Source of the DNA: Stratiolaelaps scimitus
Taxonomy: Eukaryota > Arthropoda > Arachnida > Mesostigmata > Laelapidae
DNA: 64,000 bases
Direction of reading: 5' to 3'
Assembly (NCBI GenBank): GCA_019614645.1
Contig: JABWDB010000032.1
Coordinates: forward strand, 806,001 to 870,000
Notes under the pieces: model-generated
Told to the model about the DNA's origin: nothing
The model's database searches: none
Seen by the model: the letters and a program-made list of their open reading frames with translations, nothing else
In this document: positions 60,901-64,000 of the stretch, piece after piece
Layout: each line of letters starts with the position of its first letter
Numbering within the stretch: the stretch's first letter is position 1
Translations under genes and position numbers: made by a program

Positions 60901-61856
60901 AGTGTATCTCTTCCCCAGAGTGGTCTTGACGCTTGGCATTACTTCGATCTCTGGGGACGGTGTGTACTGCTCCGGCTAGTGTTGTATAGCCGGGTGCCGG
61001 GAGAGCTGCCTCTAACTCATACCAAAAGATCTTTGTTCTAACTCATTTAGATCAAGAGTTATTGGCATTCAAAGAGGCGACAGTTTGAACCGGACACCCT
61101 ACTAGAATGTAGGCGAATTATGAATGCCGATGCCGATTTTATTATATATAAAGTAATAATAATAATAATAATAATTAATATAAGCACACAACGACAGGAA
61201 TAATTGCTCAATATTTCCTATGCTCTTCCTTTGAGTAGACGTATTTCAATGCAGATGAAGAACTCTTTCTCTAATGAAGTAACTTCATGTCACGGTAATC
61301 TCGTACAACGAGAGGCCGAAGGCAGAGCTTGCGCCGAAAGGCGCCTCCCGCCCTGATCCTGCGTCGTCAATAAACGACAAGCTGATTACCACGGCGAGAG
61401 TTGTAGATACAAAATTGATCACAAGTGGCATTTCCGTTAAGAATGTGCAAGCTGTCACAGTTGTCATCTCTCGACACTGTGAAGATTTCGAAATATTAAC
61501 AATAATCATATTAAAAAACATAAACTTTTTCGGGCTGACTCTCAGCCAATAATCATATTATAACCACACTACTAATGGTGGTGGTAATAAAAATAATAAA
61601 AGTAATATTAATGGTAATAATATTAATAATGATAATATTAGTTATAATAATAATTAATAATAATAATAATAATAAGCAATCCTTTGCAGCGTTGTTCCGA
61701 ATATCTGATATCACTGTGTGTCCGTACATTCTGTTACAGGTGGCGAATGCGCTGAGGGTGAGTTCCGGTGCGAACGGGATGGCCAATGCATTAATCTCGA
61801 TTGGAGATGTGACGGTGATAACGATTGTGTCGACGGCTCCGATGAAAGACATTGTG
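16986..61856 (+). CDS. Lrp4: Lrp4-like LDL-receptor-related protein, N-terminal exons (join of 7; 3' part beyond window)
   Basis: I propose join(16986..17058, 28510..28740, 39355..39474, 41612..41782, 43845..43961, 54248..54376, 61740..61856), about 319 codons. All six introns between these exons are phase 1, and the last exon also ends in phase 1, so each internal exon could be skipped without shifting frame. Domain order: signal peptide, alanine-rich stretch, LDLa 1, LDLa 2, LDLa 3, an odd six-Cys segment, then two more LDLa modules. LDLa modules bind calcium and ligands outside the cell. The first one carries an extra cysteine pair and the CTCIP motif known from LRP4, the muscle/synapse co-receptor for agrin and modulator of Wnt signalling. 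Full LRP4 has eight LDLa, EGF modules, four YWTD propellers, one membrane helix and a short tail, so three or more LDLa modules and the rest should follow past 64000. Alternatives are another LRP or a perlecan-type protein. I am sure of the exons and fairly sure of the family member. Confidence 0.75.
18793..18870 (+). mobile_element. SINE family C, rearranged fragment
   Basis: It starts with a piece in inverse orientation (AAGATGATAAAGAACTCCAA) and then continues in + orientation with AGAATAAGCAAGGTGGCCTC and GACAGGTCCTCATAG. An internal inversion or two nested fragments would explain it. Confidence 0.5.
19564..19604. repeat. C-rich tract, possible G-quadruplex on the minus strand
   Basis: Five runs of five to seven C separated by GA or GACCA. 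The complementary strand meets the simple G-quadruplex pattern. No promoter or origin can be tied to it. Confidence 0.6.
20498..20616. repeat. Tandem duplication, 63-bp period, two copies
   Basis: The unit starts AGAGCCACCTATTCAATAAA and runs through GGAGAAATTCTTTAATTAAA to GACGAATTGAC. The 56 bases at 20498-20553 recur at 20561-20616 without change. Confidence 0.9.
22700..22760 (+). mobile_element. Possible tRNA-like SINE head
   Basis: AGGCGTGCTACGCCTCGCAC followed by GGTCCCGGGTTTGATGTCC resembles a tRNA head with a B-box-like GGGTTTGATG. No 3' part of families A-C follows. Confidence 0.25.
23150..23221 (-). mobile_element. SINE family A, 3' part
   Basis: Inverted: TTTTATTGAAGAAACTGCAA, ACAATACTTAAGCTCCCTTG, TATGTCACG. 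Confidence 0.55.
23985..24092 (+). mobile_element. SINE family A, 5'-truncated copy
   Basis: AAAAAGCCAGAGGCCGCAGG, B box GGTTCGAATCC, GACATATAAGAAAACTTAAG, and tail CTTTGATAAATCAATAACGC TTTACC. It shares the distinctive AAAAAGCCAGAGG and ATTCTATGCAGTTCC variants with the 3234 copy, so the two form a subfamily. Confidence 0.75.
25140..27470. other. GC-rich island inside intron 1, function unknown
   Basis: Clearly more GC-rich than the DNA on either side, with open frames up to about 200 codons on both strands (25185-25766 +, 26854-27459 +, 25369-25779 -). None shows a domain, repeat motif or signal I know, and the mutual overlap on opposite strands argues for composition rather than coding. 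It lies 1-3 kb upstream of Lrp4 exon 2, so an alternative promoter or enhancer is possible. Confidence 0.35.
27528..27675 (+). mobile_element. SINE family A, near-complete copy
   Basis: Head GTCAGCGCGGTGGCCTTGGA with B box GGTTCGAGCCC, then ACATATAAGAGAGCTTAAGC, TTGTAACAATTGCAGCTCC and the tail TTCAATAACACCAATAAAGC. A small insertion (GATGAG) follows the tRNA-like part. Confidence 0.8.
28268..28287. repeat. (AT)n microsatellite
   Basis: Short AT run upstream of a family C fragment. Confidence 0.85.
28358..28410 (+). mobile_element. SINE family C, 3'-end fragment
   Basis: AGCTGAGGCCTGTCAGATAG, GGGAACAGCTGAGGGTCAGC and an A-rich end, set inside AT-rich sequence that continues as (AT)n at 28411. 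It ends about 100 bases before the exon 2 acceptor. Confidence 0.7.
28411..28432. repeat. (AT)n microsatellite
   Basis: AT run directly after a family C fragment. Confidence 0.9.
28510..28740 (+). CDS. Lrp4: Lrp4 exon 2: alanine stretch and LDLa module 1
   Basis: The acceptor CACGGCAG|TT and the strong donor G|GTAAGA at 28740/28741 give 231 bases (77 codons), phase 1 to phase 1. The first part is a run of about ten alanines from mixed GCN codons followed by PVVAAGSLA. The LDLa that follows runs [44 protein letters not shown] and has eight cysteines instead of six. The extra pair (the leading C-x-C and the C-T-C before IP) is the arrangement I know from LRP4 repeat 1 and is the main reason for the gene name. 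In the C-terminal acidic motif (usually D-x-SDE), 'GRDE' replaces 'xSDE', but calcium-type acidic residues remain. Confidence 0.85.
28948..28973. repeat. (AT)n microsatellite
   Basis: AT run in the start of intron 2. Confidence 0.9.
29657..29823 (+). repeat. Family E repeat with poly(A) tail, copy 1
   Basis: It runs GAAGAGATAGATTTCAGCAG, AGGATGGTGGTTTTAGCAGG, GTTTTGTCATCCACGTCAAC, TGGATCGGCCCACTTTC, TGTCCGTGCGTTGGAAGAAA and ATGCCCTCCTCCC, then ten or more A. The reverse complement occurs at 60751-60914. The poly(A) end marks it as a retroposon or processed copy. TGTAGGTG occurs on both sides (29646 and 29844), a weak candidate duplication. Confidence 0.65.
29846..29977 (+). mobile_element. 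SINE family B, 5'-truncated copy
   Basis: GTAGGTGCAAGCGC, B box GGGTTCGATTCCC, TTGCACATTTACAATTAAGG, ACATTAAATGTTTAAGGCTG and a degraded terminal hairpin. It begins about 20 bases after the poly(A) of family E, so the two may have inserted side by side. Confidence 0.7.
30061..30124. repeat. (AT)n enclosed by a 10-bp inverted repeat
   Basis: TTCAGTCACC (30061-30070) and GGTGACTGAA (30115-30124) are exact reverse complements. They enclose an uninterrupted AT run (30073-30113) that is itself self-complementary, so almost the whole 64 bases can fold into one long hairpin or cruciform. Confidence 0.9.
30809..30871 (+). mobile_element. SINE family A, 3' part
   Basis: ATATAAGAGAGCTTTTTATT, TGCAGCTCCTTTAATAAAGC and AATAAAACTATATCTTTACC. 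Confidence 0.55.
31254..31440 (+). mobile_element. SINE family B copy
   Basis: Head GAGGTGGCCAGGCCGCACAT...CCTTGCAGGACGGGAGAGG, degraded B box (GGGTCGGATCAGC), TCGCACATTTGCATTTAGCA, GTTACGAAGCAATG, ACATTAAATGCTTAAGGCTG and AAAA end. Confidence 0.7.
31791..31949 (-). mobile_element. SINE family B copy
   Basis: Inverted: GTCCACGGTGCAACTG, AATGAAAATGTGCAACGGG, inverted B box GGGAATCGAACCCATG, CACCTACGTGTCTCTCCTCC, GATTGCAAG and CCACAGGGCTCGACA. The full head is present; the 3' hairpin is missing. Confidence 0.75.
32446..32595 (+). repeat. Family F dispersed repeat, copy 2
   Basis: CAGTGTGAGCTGAGGTGCAA, homopolymer blocks, TTATTTTTATTTTATCGAGA, ACTAAAGCG, TATATTGCAGTTCCG and ATTTTTGAAACTTGAAAC. 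It is the inverse of 803-933. A short tandem GAAACTT/GAAAACTT run ends it. Confidence 0.6.
33662..33788 (+). mobile_element. SINE family B, 5'-truncated, with imperfect target-site duplication
   Basis: It is flanked by TTGGTTGCGCCG (33650-33661) and TTGGTTGCGTCG (33789-33800). It has GGATACACGGAGGTGTACGG, B box GGGTTCGATCCCC, TTGCACATTTGCACTTAGCG, TTAAATGTTTAAGGCTGAGA and a CAGCGAGAAAAG end. Confidence 0.75.
33856..33915 (+). mobile_element. SINE family C, 5'-truncated, with target-site duplication
   Basis: It is flanked by AAGGGTCTCCT (33845-33855) and AAGAGTCTCCT (33916-33926). Only the last about 60 bases remain: GGTTAAGAGCCTGCCACATA, GGGAACAGCTGAGGGTCAGC and TCGAAAAACAATTAT. Insertion of so short a 3' piece with its own duplication shows 5' truncation during reverse transcription. 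Confidence 0.75.
34015..34125 (-). mobile_element. SINE family B, 3' part
   Basis: Inverted: GGGCTGATTCTCAGCCAACA (terminal hairpin), TTTAACGTCCACGGTACAAC, GTAAGACGGACCCCTAAATG, CAAATGTGCAAACGGTGGG and CATCGAACCC. Confidence 0.7.
35146..35340 (-). mobile_element. LINE 3' end, copy 1 (C-terminus of ORF and 3' UTR)
   Basis: On the minus strand, about 35330 to the TAA at 35218-35216 reads ...[20 protein letters not shown]..., the same protein end as at 62010-62222. The stop is followed by a 3' UTR with ATAATCCCTAGAAATAATTC, CTAATTACTGTATGTTTG and AATAAA. The C-terminal motif '[18 protein letters not shown]' is one I associate with the end of R2-like non-LTR retrotransposon proteins. The copy is severely 5'-truncated. 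Confidence 0.6.
36142..36157. repeat. 16-bp perfect palindrome
   Basis: GACCGTTGCAACGGTC reads the same on both strands, within a GC-rich patch after a short GTG repeat (36107-36122). A second short hairpin, GTCCCGC GAA GCGGGAC, lies at 36016-36032. Confidence 0.8.
39078..39130 (-). mobile_element. SINE family B, 3'-end fragment
   Basis: Inverted terminal hairpin: GGTTTTCTGATTGACTCTCA, GCCAACATAAACCGC. A 14-base AAGCATAAACCGCT-like echo follows. Confidence 0.4.
39355..39474 (+). CDS. Lrp4: Lrp4 exon 3: LDLa module 2
   Basis: The acceptor CCTTTCACAG|TG and donor G|GTATGA at 39474/39475 give 120 bases, phase 1 to phase 1. The exon encodes one six-Cys LDLa: [20 protein letters not shown], then [18 protein letters not shown]. 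The module ends in the canonical CGDxSDE. Asn replaces the usual Asp in the C-D-G step, and the aromatic residue before it is absent (KELIC). An AT microsatellite starts only 50 bases after the donor. Strand, phase and module match the neighbouring exons. Confidence 0.88.
39524..39558. repeat. (AT)n microsatellite
   Basis: AT run 50 bases downstream of the exon 3 donor. Confidence 0.95.
40023..40088 (+). mobile_element. SINE family B, 3'-end fragment with tail repeats
   Basis: ACGTTAAATGTTGGCTGGGA and the hairpin partner GTCAGCCCGAAAA, followed by repeated CCTAAA units that look like a SINE tail. Confidence 0.5.
41164..41218. repeat. Perfect hairpin: 24-bp arms, 7-nt loop
   Basis: Arm 41164-41187 (starts GTTTGAGAAACAGC) and arm 41195-41218 (ends GCTGTTTCTCAAAC) are exact reverse complements around ACTAATC. 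It lies in Lrp4 intron 3, about 400 bases before exon 4. Pairing continues weakly beyond the arms. Confidence 0.95.
41612..41782 (+). CDS. Lrp4: Lrp4 exon 4: LDLa module 3 plus linker
   Basis: The acceptor TGTCCACAG|TG and donor G|GTAAAT at 41782/41783 give 171 bases, phase 1 to phase 1. The LDLa is [20 protein letters not shown], then [17 protein letters not shown]: a canonical module with the Trp, CDG and CGDxSDE calcium-site residues. It ends DELCS, with the sixth Cys one residue early, as I recall for the third LDLa of vertebrate LRP4 (..SDEQCD). A Pro/Gly/Ser linker ([18 protein letters not shown]) follows. Confidence 0.9.
41884..41954 (+). mobile_element. SINE family C, 5'-truncated, with exact target-site duplication
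   Basis: It is flanked by exact 15-bp repeats ATATGTGAGAGGACC (41869-41883 and 41955-41969). The insert is only about 71 bases: GAAGGTTAAGAGCTGAGGTC, AGATAGGGGAACAGCTGAGG and the hairpin with CTTGAAAAAAAA tail. Confidence 0.85.
42045..42232 (-). mobile_element. SINE family B, diverged copy
   Basis: Inverted: CTTTCGGCATTGCTTCATAA, AAATGGAAATGTGCAACGG, TCGAACCC (B box), CACCCACGTGTTG, CGAATGTACCACCGGGCAAC. Confidence 0.6.
42802..42825. repeat. (AT)n microsatellite
   Basis: AT run in intron 4. Confidence 0.9.
43374..43408. repeat. (TTA)n microsatellite
   Basis: TTA/ATT triplets, about 35 bases. Confidence 0.85.
43845..43961 (+). CDS. Lrp4: Lrp4 exon 5: unusual six-cysteine segment
   Basis: A strong acceptor (CT tract, then CTATGCAG|GC) and strong donor G|GTAAGC at 43961/43962 frame 117 bases, phase 1 to phase 1, exactly like the LDLa exons around it. 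The encoded peptide is [20 protein letters not shown], then [20 protein letters not shown]. It starts like an LDLa (C..EF.C.SG.C) but lacks W.CDG..DC and the SDE calcium site. Its cysteines are spaced C-4-C-4-C-2-C-9-C-4-C. It may be a decayed or specialised LDLa, or a facultative exon. I know no named domain with this spacing. Confidence 0.65.
44196..44383 (-). mobile_element. SINE family B, full-length copy with exact target-site duplication
   Basis: It is flanked by exact 14-bp repeats AGATTGCAAAACCT (44182-44195 and 44384-44397). Inverted order: hairpin TGACTCTCAGCC, GTCCACGGTACTGCTG, AAATGCAAATGCGTAACGG, B box GGGGATCGAACCCGTG, CACCTACGTGTCTCTCCTCC, GATTGCAAGG, CCACCAAAGGGCTCGAC. Together with 4608-4792 it fixes both ends of the family at about 185-188 bp. 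Confidence 0.9.
44412..44640 (+). mobile_element. Family D retroposon, copy 2, with target-site duplication
   Basis: It is flanked by GAAACTTGCACCC (44399-44411) and GAAACTTGTACCC (44641-44653), one mismatch in 13. Positions 44414-44618 are the reverse complement of 12945-13154. The right end is A-rich (TTTTAAAAATAAAAAATGAAC), which sets the 3' end and so the strand. It sits directly next to a family B insertion. Confidence 0.8.
45251..45397 (-). mobile_element. SINE family A, full-length copy
   Basis: Inverted: GGTAAAAGGTAAAGCTTTAT, ACTAAAGGAACTGCATAGAA, GCTTAGGTTCTCTTATATGT, B box GGGATTCGAACCTG, CCTCTGGCTTTTTTCAGCCA, GACTCAGCCGTTACAGGCCA and CGGCGCTGACGG. It belongs to the ATTCTATGCAGTTCC subfamily (3234, 23985). 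Confidence 0.82.
45766..45802 (+). mobile_element. SINE family A, tail fragment
   Basis: TTATCACAGCTCCTTTAATA followed by AACCAATAAACCTTAAC. Confidence 0.45.
46998..47171 (+). mobile_element. SINE family A, diverged copy
   Basis: GCGTGTTAGGTGGCTTGGCT, GGAGGCCGAAGGCTGCAGGT, AATATAAGAGAACTGAAGCA, TTGTAAG, TTTTATAAACTAGTGAACC and TACCTGTACC. All segments are in order but heavily mutated. Confidence 0.6.
47393..47438. repeat. Perfect hairpin: 18-bp arms, 10-nt loop
   Basis: CGCACCCAATATATACCA (47393-47410) and TGGTATATATTGGGTGCG (47421-47438) are exact reverse complements around TATATAAACA. Confidence 0.95.
51116..51308 (+). mobile_element. SINE family B copy with imperfect target-site duplication
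   Basis: Flanked by ATTAGTTGTCAGTTAT (51100-51115) and ATTAGGTTGTCAGTAAT (51309-51325). It has TGTCGAGTCAGCTGGCGTGG, GTGCATTCG, GGAGACACGTAGGTACCAG, B box GGGTTCGATACCC, GCATTTGCATTTAAAGGGG, ACCGTGGACTAAGTTAAATG and GCCTGAGATTCAGCCGGAAA. Confidence 0.8.
52400..52462 (+). mobile_element. LINE 3' end, copy 3 (3' UTR fragment)
   Basis: AAAAATAATCCCTAGAAACA, ATTCCTAATTATTGTATGTT and TGAATAAAAT match the inverted sequences at 35146 and 61947. Upstream sequence (52300-52400) is too diverged for me to align confidently with the LINE coding end. Confidence 0.6.
52600..52709 (-). mobile_element. SINE family A, 5'-truncated copy
   Basis: Inverted: GGTAAAGGTAAAGCTTTATT, ATTAAAGGAGCTGCAATCTC, GCTTAAGCTCTCGTATATGT, CGCAGCGGGGCTCGAACCCG (B box) and CGCCTCTGG. 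The A-box end is missing. Confidence 0.72.
52915..52955 (-). mobile_element. SINE family B, 3'-end fragment
   Basis: Inverted terminal hairpin: CTTTTTCGGGCTAACTCTCA, GCTAACTATTG. The stem here is GCTAACTCTCAGCTAAC-like, diverged. Confidence 0.4.
53082..53310 (-). mobile_element. SINE family C copy
   Basis: Inverted: TCGAGCTAACCCTCAGCTGA (hairpin), GCCTCCCCTATCGGACAGAC, TTAGGTATTACTATGAGAGG, ACCTGTCGGGGCCACC, GGCAAGAATCTTCAGATAAA, GAAAGATGATAAAGAACTCC, AGCGTCTGACAGGATTTGAA (B box), CCGGTCTAGCAG. It lacks the A-box end. Confidence 0.78.
54248..54376 (+). CDS. Lrp4: Lrp4 exon 6: LDLa module 4
   Basis: The acceptor GATTTGCAG|AT and donor G|GTAGGT at 54376/54377 give 129 bases, phase 1 to phase 1. 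After DLALLP, the LDLa reads [20 protein letters not shown], then [18 protein letters not shown], with six cysteines and a canonical CGDxSDE end. As in exon 3, Asn replaces Asp in C-D-G and the aromatic residue before it is Leu. Which vertebrate module it corresponds to cannot be settled here. Confidence 0.9.
54450..54520 (+). mobile_element. SINE family A, 5'-truncated copy
   Basis: TATATAAGAGAGCTTAAGCA, TTGTAGAATTGCAGCTCCTT, TAATAACACCAATAAAACC and TTTACCTTTACC, within 80 bases of the exon 6 donor. The TAATAACACC variant is shared with the 27528 copy. Confidence 0.7.
54909..55057 (-). mobile_element. SINE family A, near-complete copy
   Basis: Inverted: GTAAATGTAATGCTTTATCG, GTTTACTAAAGGAGCTGCAA, TTACAATGCTTAAGCTCTTT, B box GGGGCTCCAACCCG (one change), CCTCTGGCGTTCGACGACCA, GAGACTTAGCTGCCCAAGC, CCGCGCTGAC. 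Confidence 0.8.
55380..55408. repeat. (AT)n microsatellite
   Basis: AT run, about 29 bases. Confidence 0.9.
57693..57761 (+). mobile_element. SINE family A, 3' part
   Basis: CCCCTTAAGCATTGTAAAAA, CTGCAGTTCCTTTAATAAAC, CAATAAAGCTTTACCTTTAC. Confidence 0.65.
57893..57952. repeat. (AT)n microsatellite, longest in window
   Basis: About 60 bases of uninterrupted AT dinucleotide. Confidence 0.95.
59436..59520 (-). mobile_element. SINE family A, diverged fragment
   Basis: Inverted: TGCTTTACTAAAGGAACTAC, then TGTCATGTCGCTGGAGTCGA and ACCTGTGACCTCCG, keeping the tail and the B box. Confidence 0.4.
59671..59774 (+). mobile_element. SINE family C, 5'-truncated copy
   Basis: AAGCAAAGGTAGCCCCGACA, GGTCCTCATAGTAATACCTA, GGTTAAGAGCTGAGGCCTG, ACAGCTGAAGGTCAGCTCG and poly(A). 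AT-rich sequence with GATATAT motifs lies on both sides, so it inserted into, or seeded, an AT microsatellite. Confidence 0.75.
60025..60361 (-). mobile_element. SINE family B copy inside a longer target-site-bounded insert
   Basis: ATATGCAATATGGGTCTG (60007-60024) and ATATGCAATATAGGTCTG (60362-60379) form an 18-bp duplication with one mismatch. The right part, about 60190-60361, is an inverted family B: GGTACAACTGCGTTCGG, AAATGCAAATGTTCAATGG, degraded B box, CCTCCGATTGCAAGGCGCAC and GGGGGCTCGAT. The left about 165 bases (60025-60190) are not family B and lie on its 3' side, as expected for a 3' transduction. Confidence 0.7.
60751..60914 (-). repeat. Family E repeat with poly(A) tail, copy 2
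   Basis: Inverted: T run, GAGGAGGAAATTTTCTTCAA, ACGGACGGTTACCACTAGAG, AAAGTGGGCCGATCCA, GGGGGGTTGACGTGGATGAC, AAAACGCCTCTGCCTGCTAA, CCATCCTCTGCTGGGAGTG. It is the inverse of 29657-29823 along its length. Confidence 0.65.
61520..61556 (-). mobile_element. SINE family B, 3'-end fragment
   Basis: Inverted terminal hairpin: ACTTTTTCGGGCTGACTCTC, AGCCAATAATCATATT. A clean example of the family B stem. Confidence 0.5.
61740..61856 (+). CDS. Lrp4: Lrp4 exon 7: LDLa module 5 (last coding exon seen)
   Basis: The acceptor TTCTGTTACAG|GT and donor G|GTAAGG at 61856/61857 give 117 bases, phase 1 to phase 1. The encoded module is [20 protein letters not shown], then [20 protein letters not shown], a canonical LDLa with Trp, CDG and VDGSDE calcium-site residues and one extra residue before C3. 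The phase 1 donor means the gene continues beyond the window. Confidence 0.92.
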
Positions 61857-61904
61857 GTAAGGGCGACGAACTACTTGTCTAAGTAGTGTAGTACTGTGTC
61901 TATG

Positions 61905-61924
61905 TATATATATATATATATATA
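61905..61924. repeat. (AT)n microsatellite
   Basis: AT run at the beginning of intron 7. Confidence 0.9.
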
Positions 61925-61946
61925 ATAATTCATCATTCCTGTAATC

Positions 61947-62222
61947 AACTCATTTATTCAAACATACAATAATTAGGAACTATTTTTAGGGATTATTGTG
62001 GGGGGGGGATTAGTTGGAGACCGGGGCTGAGGCCGACATTGTCCCGAGGACGGCGATGGCATTGCCTCTCTGCTTCACAGCGAGGGACAGACGTTGCAGA
62101 AGTAAAGATCCTGCGCGCTTATCCCCGGTGGCATGGATCAGCCTATGGTAGACTCCTTCAAGGAAGTTCTCAGTGAAGGGGTTGTGCCAGCCTAAGATCT
62201 CAAAAGCGAGGGGATTCATCAC
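61947..62222 (-). mobile_element. LINE 3' end, copy 2 (C-terminus of ORF and 3' UTR)
   Basis: On the minus strand, 62222-62010 encodes the end of a protein that includes ENFLEGVYHRLIHATGDKRA, then [20 protein letters not shown] and VLGTM before the stop. The 3' UTR carries ATAATCCCTAAAAATAGTTC, CTAATTATTGTATGTTTG and AATAAA. It matches 35146-35340 and the UTR at 52400. The QRLSLAV-RGNA-LGT ending is typical, to my knowledge, of R2-like non-LTR retrotransposon proteins. No reverse transcriptase domain is next to it. Confidence 0.65.
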
Positions 62223-62276
62223 TTATTCACACAGGATTGTGTTATACATACCCAAGCGCCTACAGATATTGCTATA

Positions 62277-62277
62277 C

Positions 62278-62313
<36 letters not shown>
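62277..62313. repeat. (AT)n microsatellite, interrupted
   Basis: AT dinucleotides with one CA interruption. Confidence 0.85.
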
Positions 62314-62854
62314 TTAATTTTTCTACTCTGTTTGAAATAGCAGATAATTTAACGAGAAAAAATCGGGCGTACCTAACTGCGATCTGACGCCGTGTGAATG
62401 ATCTTGTAATTAACAAATTAGTAATGATAGTTCGTCACGGTGTAAGTTGTCTCGTACATTGTTCACATACACATTCATTATCACTGTTGCTATTTCGACG
62501 AGAAGAAAATATTTGTAAAAAACAAATAACCTGCAGTTTAATTGGCCAAACTTTGCACTATATTGTACCGTAAGTCTGATATATAGCGAGATTGGGGTGA
62601 ATCTCTCATTGATTGGCCTCGTTGTGGTCTGTGCTCGTCGAATATCGGCAATGAACTTGGATCATTAAGCGACTCTTCAATTTGTATGTGCCCAAGCGAC
62701 TCTTGGTACGAAACAGGTGCACTAGCAGGCGAGCAGATTGGCGGTAGATAATTATACAGTTCGTATGTTACAGTATTATTATTATTATTATATTATAATT
62801 AGTGGTCAATTTGAAGGAACGTGATTACTATTATAGACGATGCACCCCAGCTCG

Positions 62855-62998
62855 ACAACAACCGTTCGATTCGCTCCGTTGCACATTTGCTTTTAAAGCG
62901 ATTATCCCTATTATGAAGGATATGCAGTAAAAACAGATGTACCACCGGTCGACTTAGTTCAATGATTAAGGCTGATAATAGTCAGCCCGTAAAAATAT
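62855..62998 (+). mobile_element. SINE family B, 5'-truncated copy
   Basis: CGTTCGATTCGCTCC (degraded B box), TTGCACATTTGCTTTTAAAG, GGTCGACTTAGTTCAATGAT, AAGGCTGATAATAGTCAGCC and CGTAAAAA. Confidence 0.6.
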
Positions 62999-63837
62999 AA
63001 CATTTAACATCGAGAAACAATATGCTGTTATATATGATTCATAGGCGTATTCTGTTGACGCCCACTACGACGGACCATGCCGGGTCCGGTGTCAAACAGG
63101 TTCAGGCCCACCAAATGCGGCCTTAGCTCACTATTCATTGTCCTGTTCCCGTACGGCTCCAACGGTTCATCGTATGCGGCCGATAGTAAACGGGCGAATA
63201 GCTAGCTCATTTGTGGGCAGAATCGTCCGAAGAGGAATCGCTTATAGAAGGCTTTTATTTATTGGCCTTAGGCCCAAGGAGCATAGACCATTCACTTACA
63301 CGGACATCAGATTTAAACAGACTTTCACCGGTGTTAGCCAACCATTAATTCCATGACACAATGCTGTAGTATAGCGGCTGGTGTTGAGAATTCAGTTTCG
63401 CGTCGCTTGGACGTCGACACTTCGACATATTCCAAAGGGGATGTTGAATTTCGAAGATGACCTTGTAAAACTCGTTGGGGGTCAACCGTCTCTTGTCGAA
63501 ACTATAATATAATATCTCCCTCTGCAAACTCTCGTATAACGACTCGTACGGGGGTGATTAGGTTTGAGTGGTCACTTTTGCTGGATCGTGTCATTTATGA
63601 TATGACAATGGGGGGTCCTGTTTTTTTTTGGTTAAGTCATATTCAAAATTCGATCACTACCTATTGTTATTACTATTATAGTATCTGTTCGCGATTCTGA
63701 ATATATATTTGAAAGTCAATCTAACATGTCTACTATTGTGTTATACTACGCTGTGGTATACCATAGCTTCACTGCTAGTGAAGAATGGTTCAAAAATGAT
63801 TGTTTGTAGCCTAACCGTGCTCGTATCACAGGTGCCC

Positions 63838-64000
63838 CCTAGTAAACAAATTTTCCGGGCTGGCTCACAGCCAACATCTACCATCCAGGGCACGATTCCG
63901 CTAATGCTTCATAAAACCGACAACCCCTTGAAATGAAAATGTTCAACGGTGGGGTTCGAACCCGTGAAAACCTACGTGTCCCCTCCGATTTCAAGGCGGA
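63838..64000 (-). mobile_element. SINE family B copy, cut by window end
   Basis: Inverted: TTCCGGGCTGGCTCACAGCC (hairpin), AACATCTACCATCCAGG, GAAATGAAAATGTTCAACGG, B box GGGGTTCGAACCCGTG, CCTACGTGTCCCCTCCGATT and CAAGGCG at the end of the window. Confidence 0.72.

Larger units (their letters stand above)
54377..61739 (+). other. Lrp4: Lrp4 intron 6 (about 7.4 kb)
   Basis: It begins GTAGGT and ends CTGTTACAG. It contains family A (54450, 54909, 57693, 59436), (AT)n (55380, 57893), family C in AT-rich DNA (59671), a family B copy with a long target-site-bounded insert (60025), family E (60751) and a family B fragment (61520). The stretches 55.8-57.6 kb and 57.95-59.4 kb have open frames on both strands (58057-58670) without any known domain. 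Confidence 0.6.
61857..64000 (+). other. Lrp4: Lrp4 intron 7, 5' part (continues past window)
   Basis: It begins GTAAGG. It holds (AT)n runs (61905, 62277), a LINE 3' end (61947), and family B copies (62855, 63838). No further LDLa-like exon was found up to 64000; a frame at 63138-63356 has no cysteine pattern. Confidence 0.6.

Noticed and set aside
1..64000. CRISPR arrays, rRNA genes, bacterial operons
   Set aside because: No regularly spaced identical repeats, no rRNA motifs, and the gene structure is eukaryotic.

Overview
The window is eukaryotic nuclear DNA. Evidence: coding exons separated by 2 to 11 kb introns with GT/AG borders, AATAAA poly(A) signals, many AT and CA microsatellites, and dozens of short retroposons with tRNA-like heads. 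The two proteins (a GMC oxidoreductase and an LRP with LDL-receptor class A repeats) and the repeat content suggest an arthropod. A mite or other chelicerate is possible, but the sequence seen here does not prove it.

Layout. Bases 1-686 hold the C-terminal part of a GMC oxidoreductase (+ strand), followed by a poly(A) signal and a repeat-derived 3' flank. Bases 687 to about 16.0 kb are intergenic and filled with retroposons, hairpins, microsatellites and a decayed LINE. From about 16.0 kb a GC-rich zone leads into an ATG at 16986 that opens a signal-peptide exon. Seven exons of one + strand gene then follow: 16986-17058, 28510-28740, 39355-39474, 41612-41782, 43845-43961, 54248-54376 and 61740-61856. 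All six introns between them are phase 1. Five of the exons each encode one LDLa module. The first LDLa has the unusual eight-cysteine 'CTCIP' form that I associate with the first LDLa of LRP4 (MEGF7), the agrin/Wnt co-receptor, so I call the gene Lrp4. The window holds only its N-terminal part; EGF modules, YWTD propellers, the membrane segment and the tail must lie beyond 64000. One exon (43845-43961) encodes a six-cysteine segment that is not a normal LDLa.

The rest is introns. I sorted their dispersed repeats into three tRNA-headed SINE families (A, B, C), three further families seen in two or three copies (D, E, F), and a LINE represented by three 3' ends. Several copies keep exact or near-exact target-site duplications of 11-18 bp. 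Families B and C have different heads but share a 3'-terminal stem-loop (GGCTGA/TCAGCC versus AGCTGA/TCAGCT) followed by CGAAAA, including a compensatory base-pair change. This suggests they are mobilised by one common reverse transcriptase. Family names A-F are mine and do not refer to any database.

The two genes have no evident functional link; they are simply neighbours. Most other open frames lie in GC-rich or repeat DNA and look like chance.
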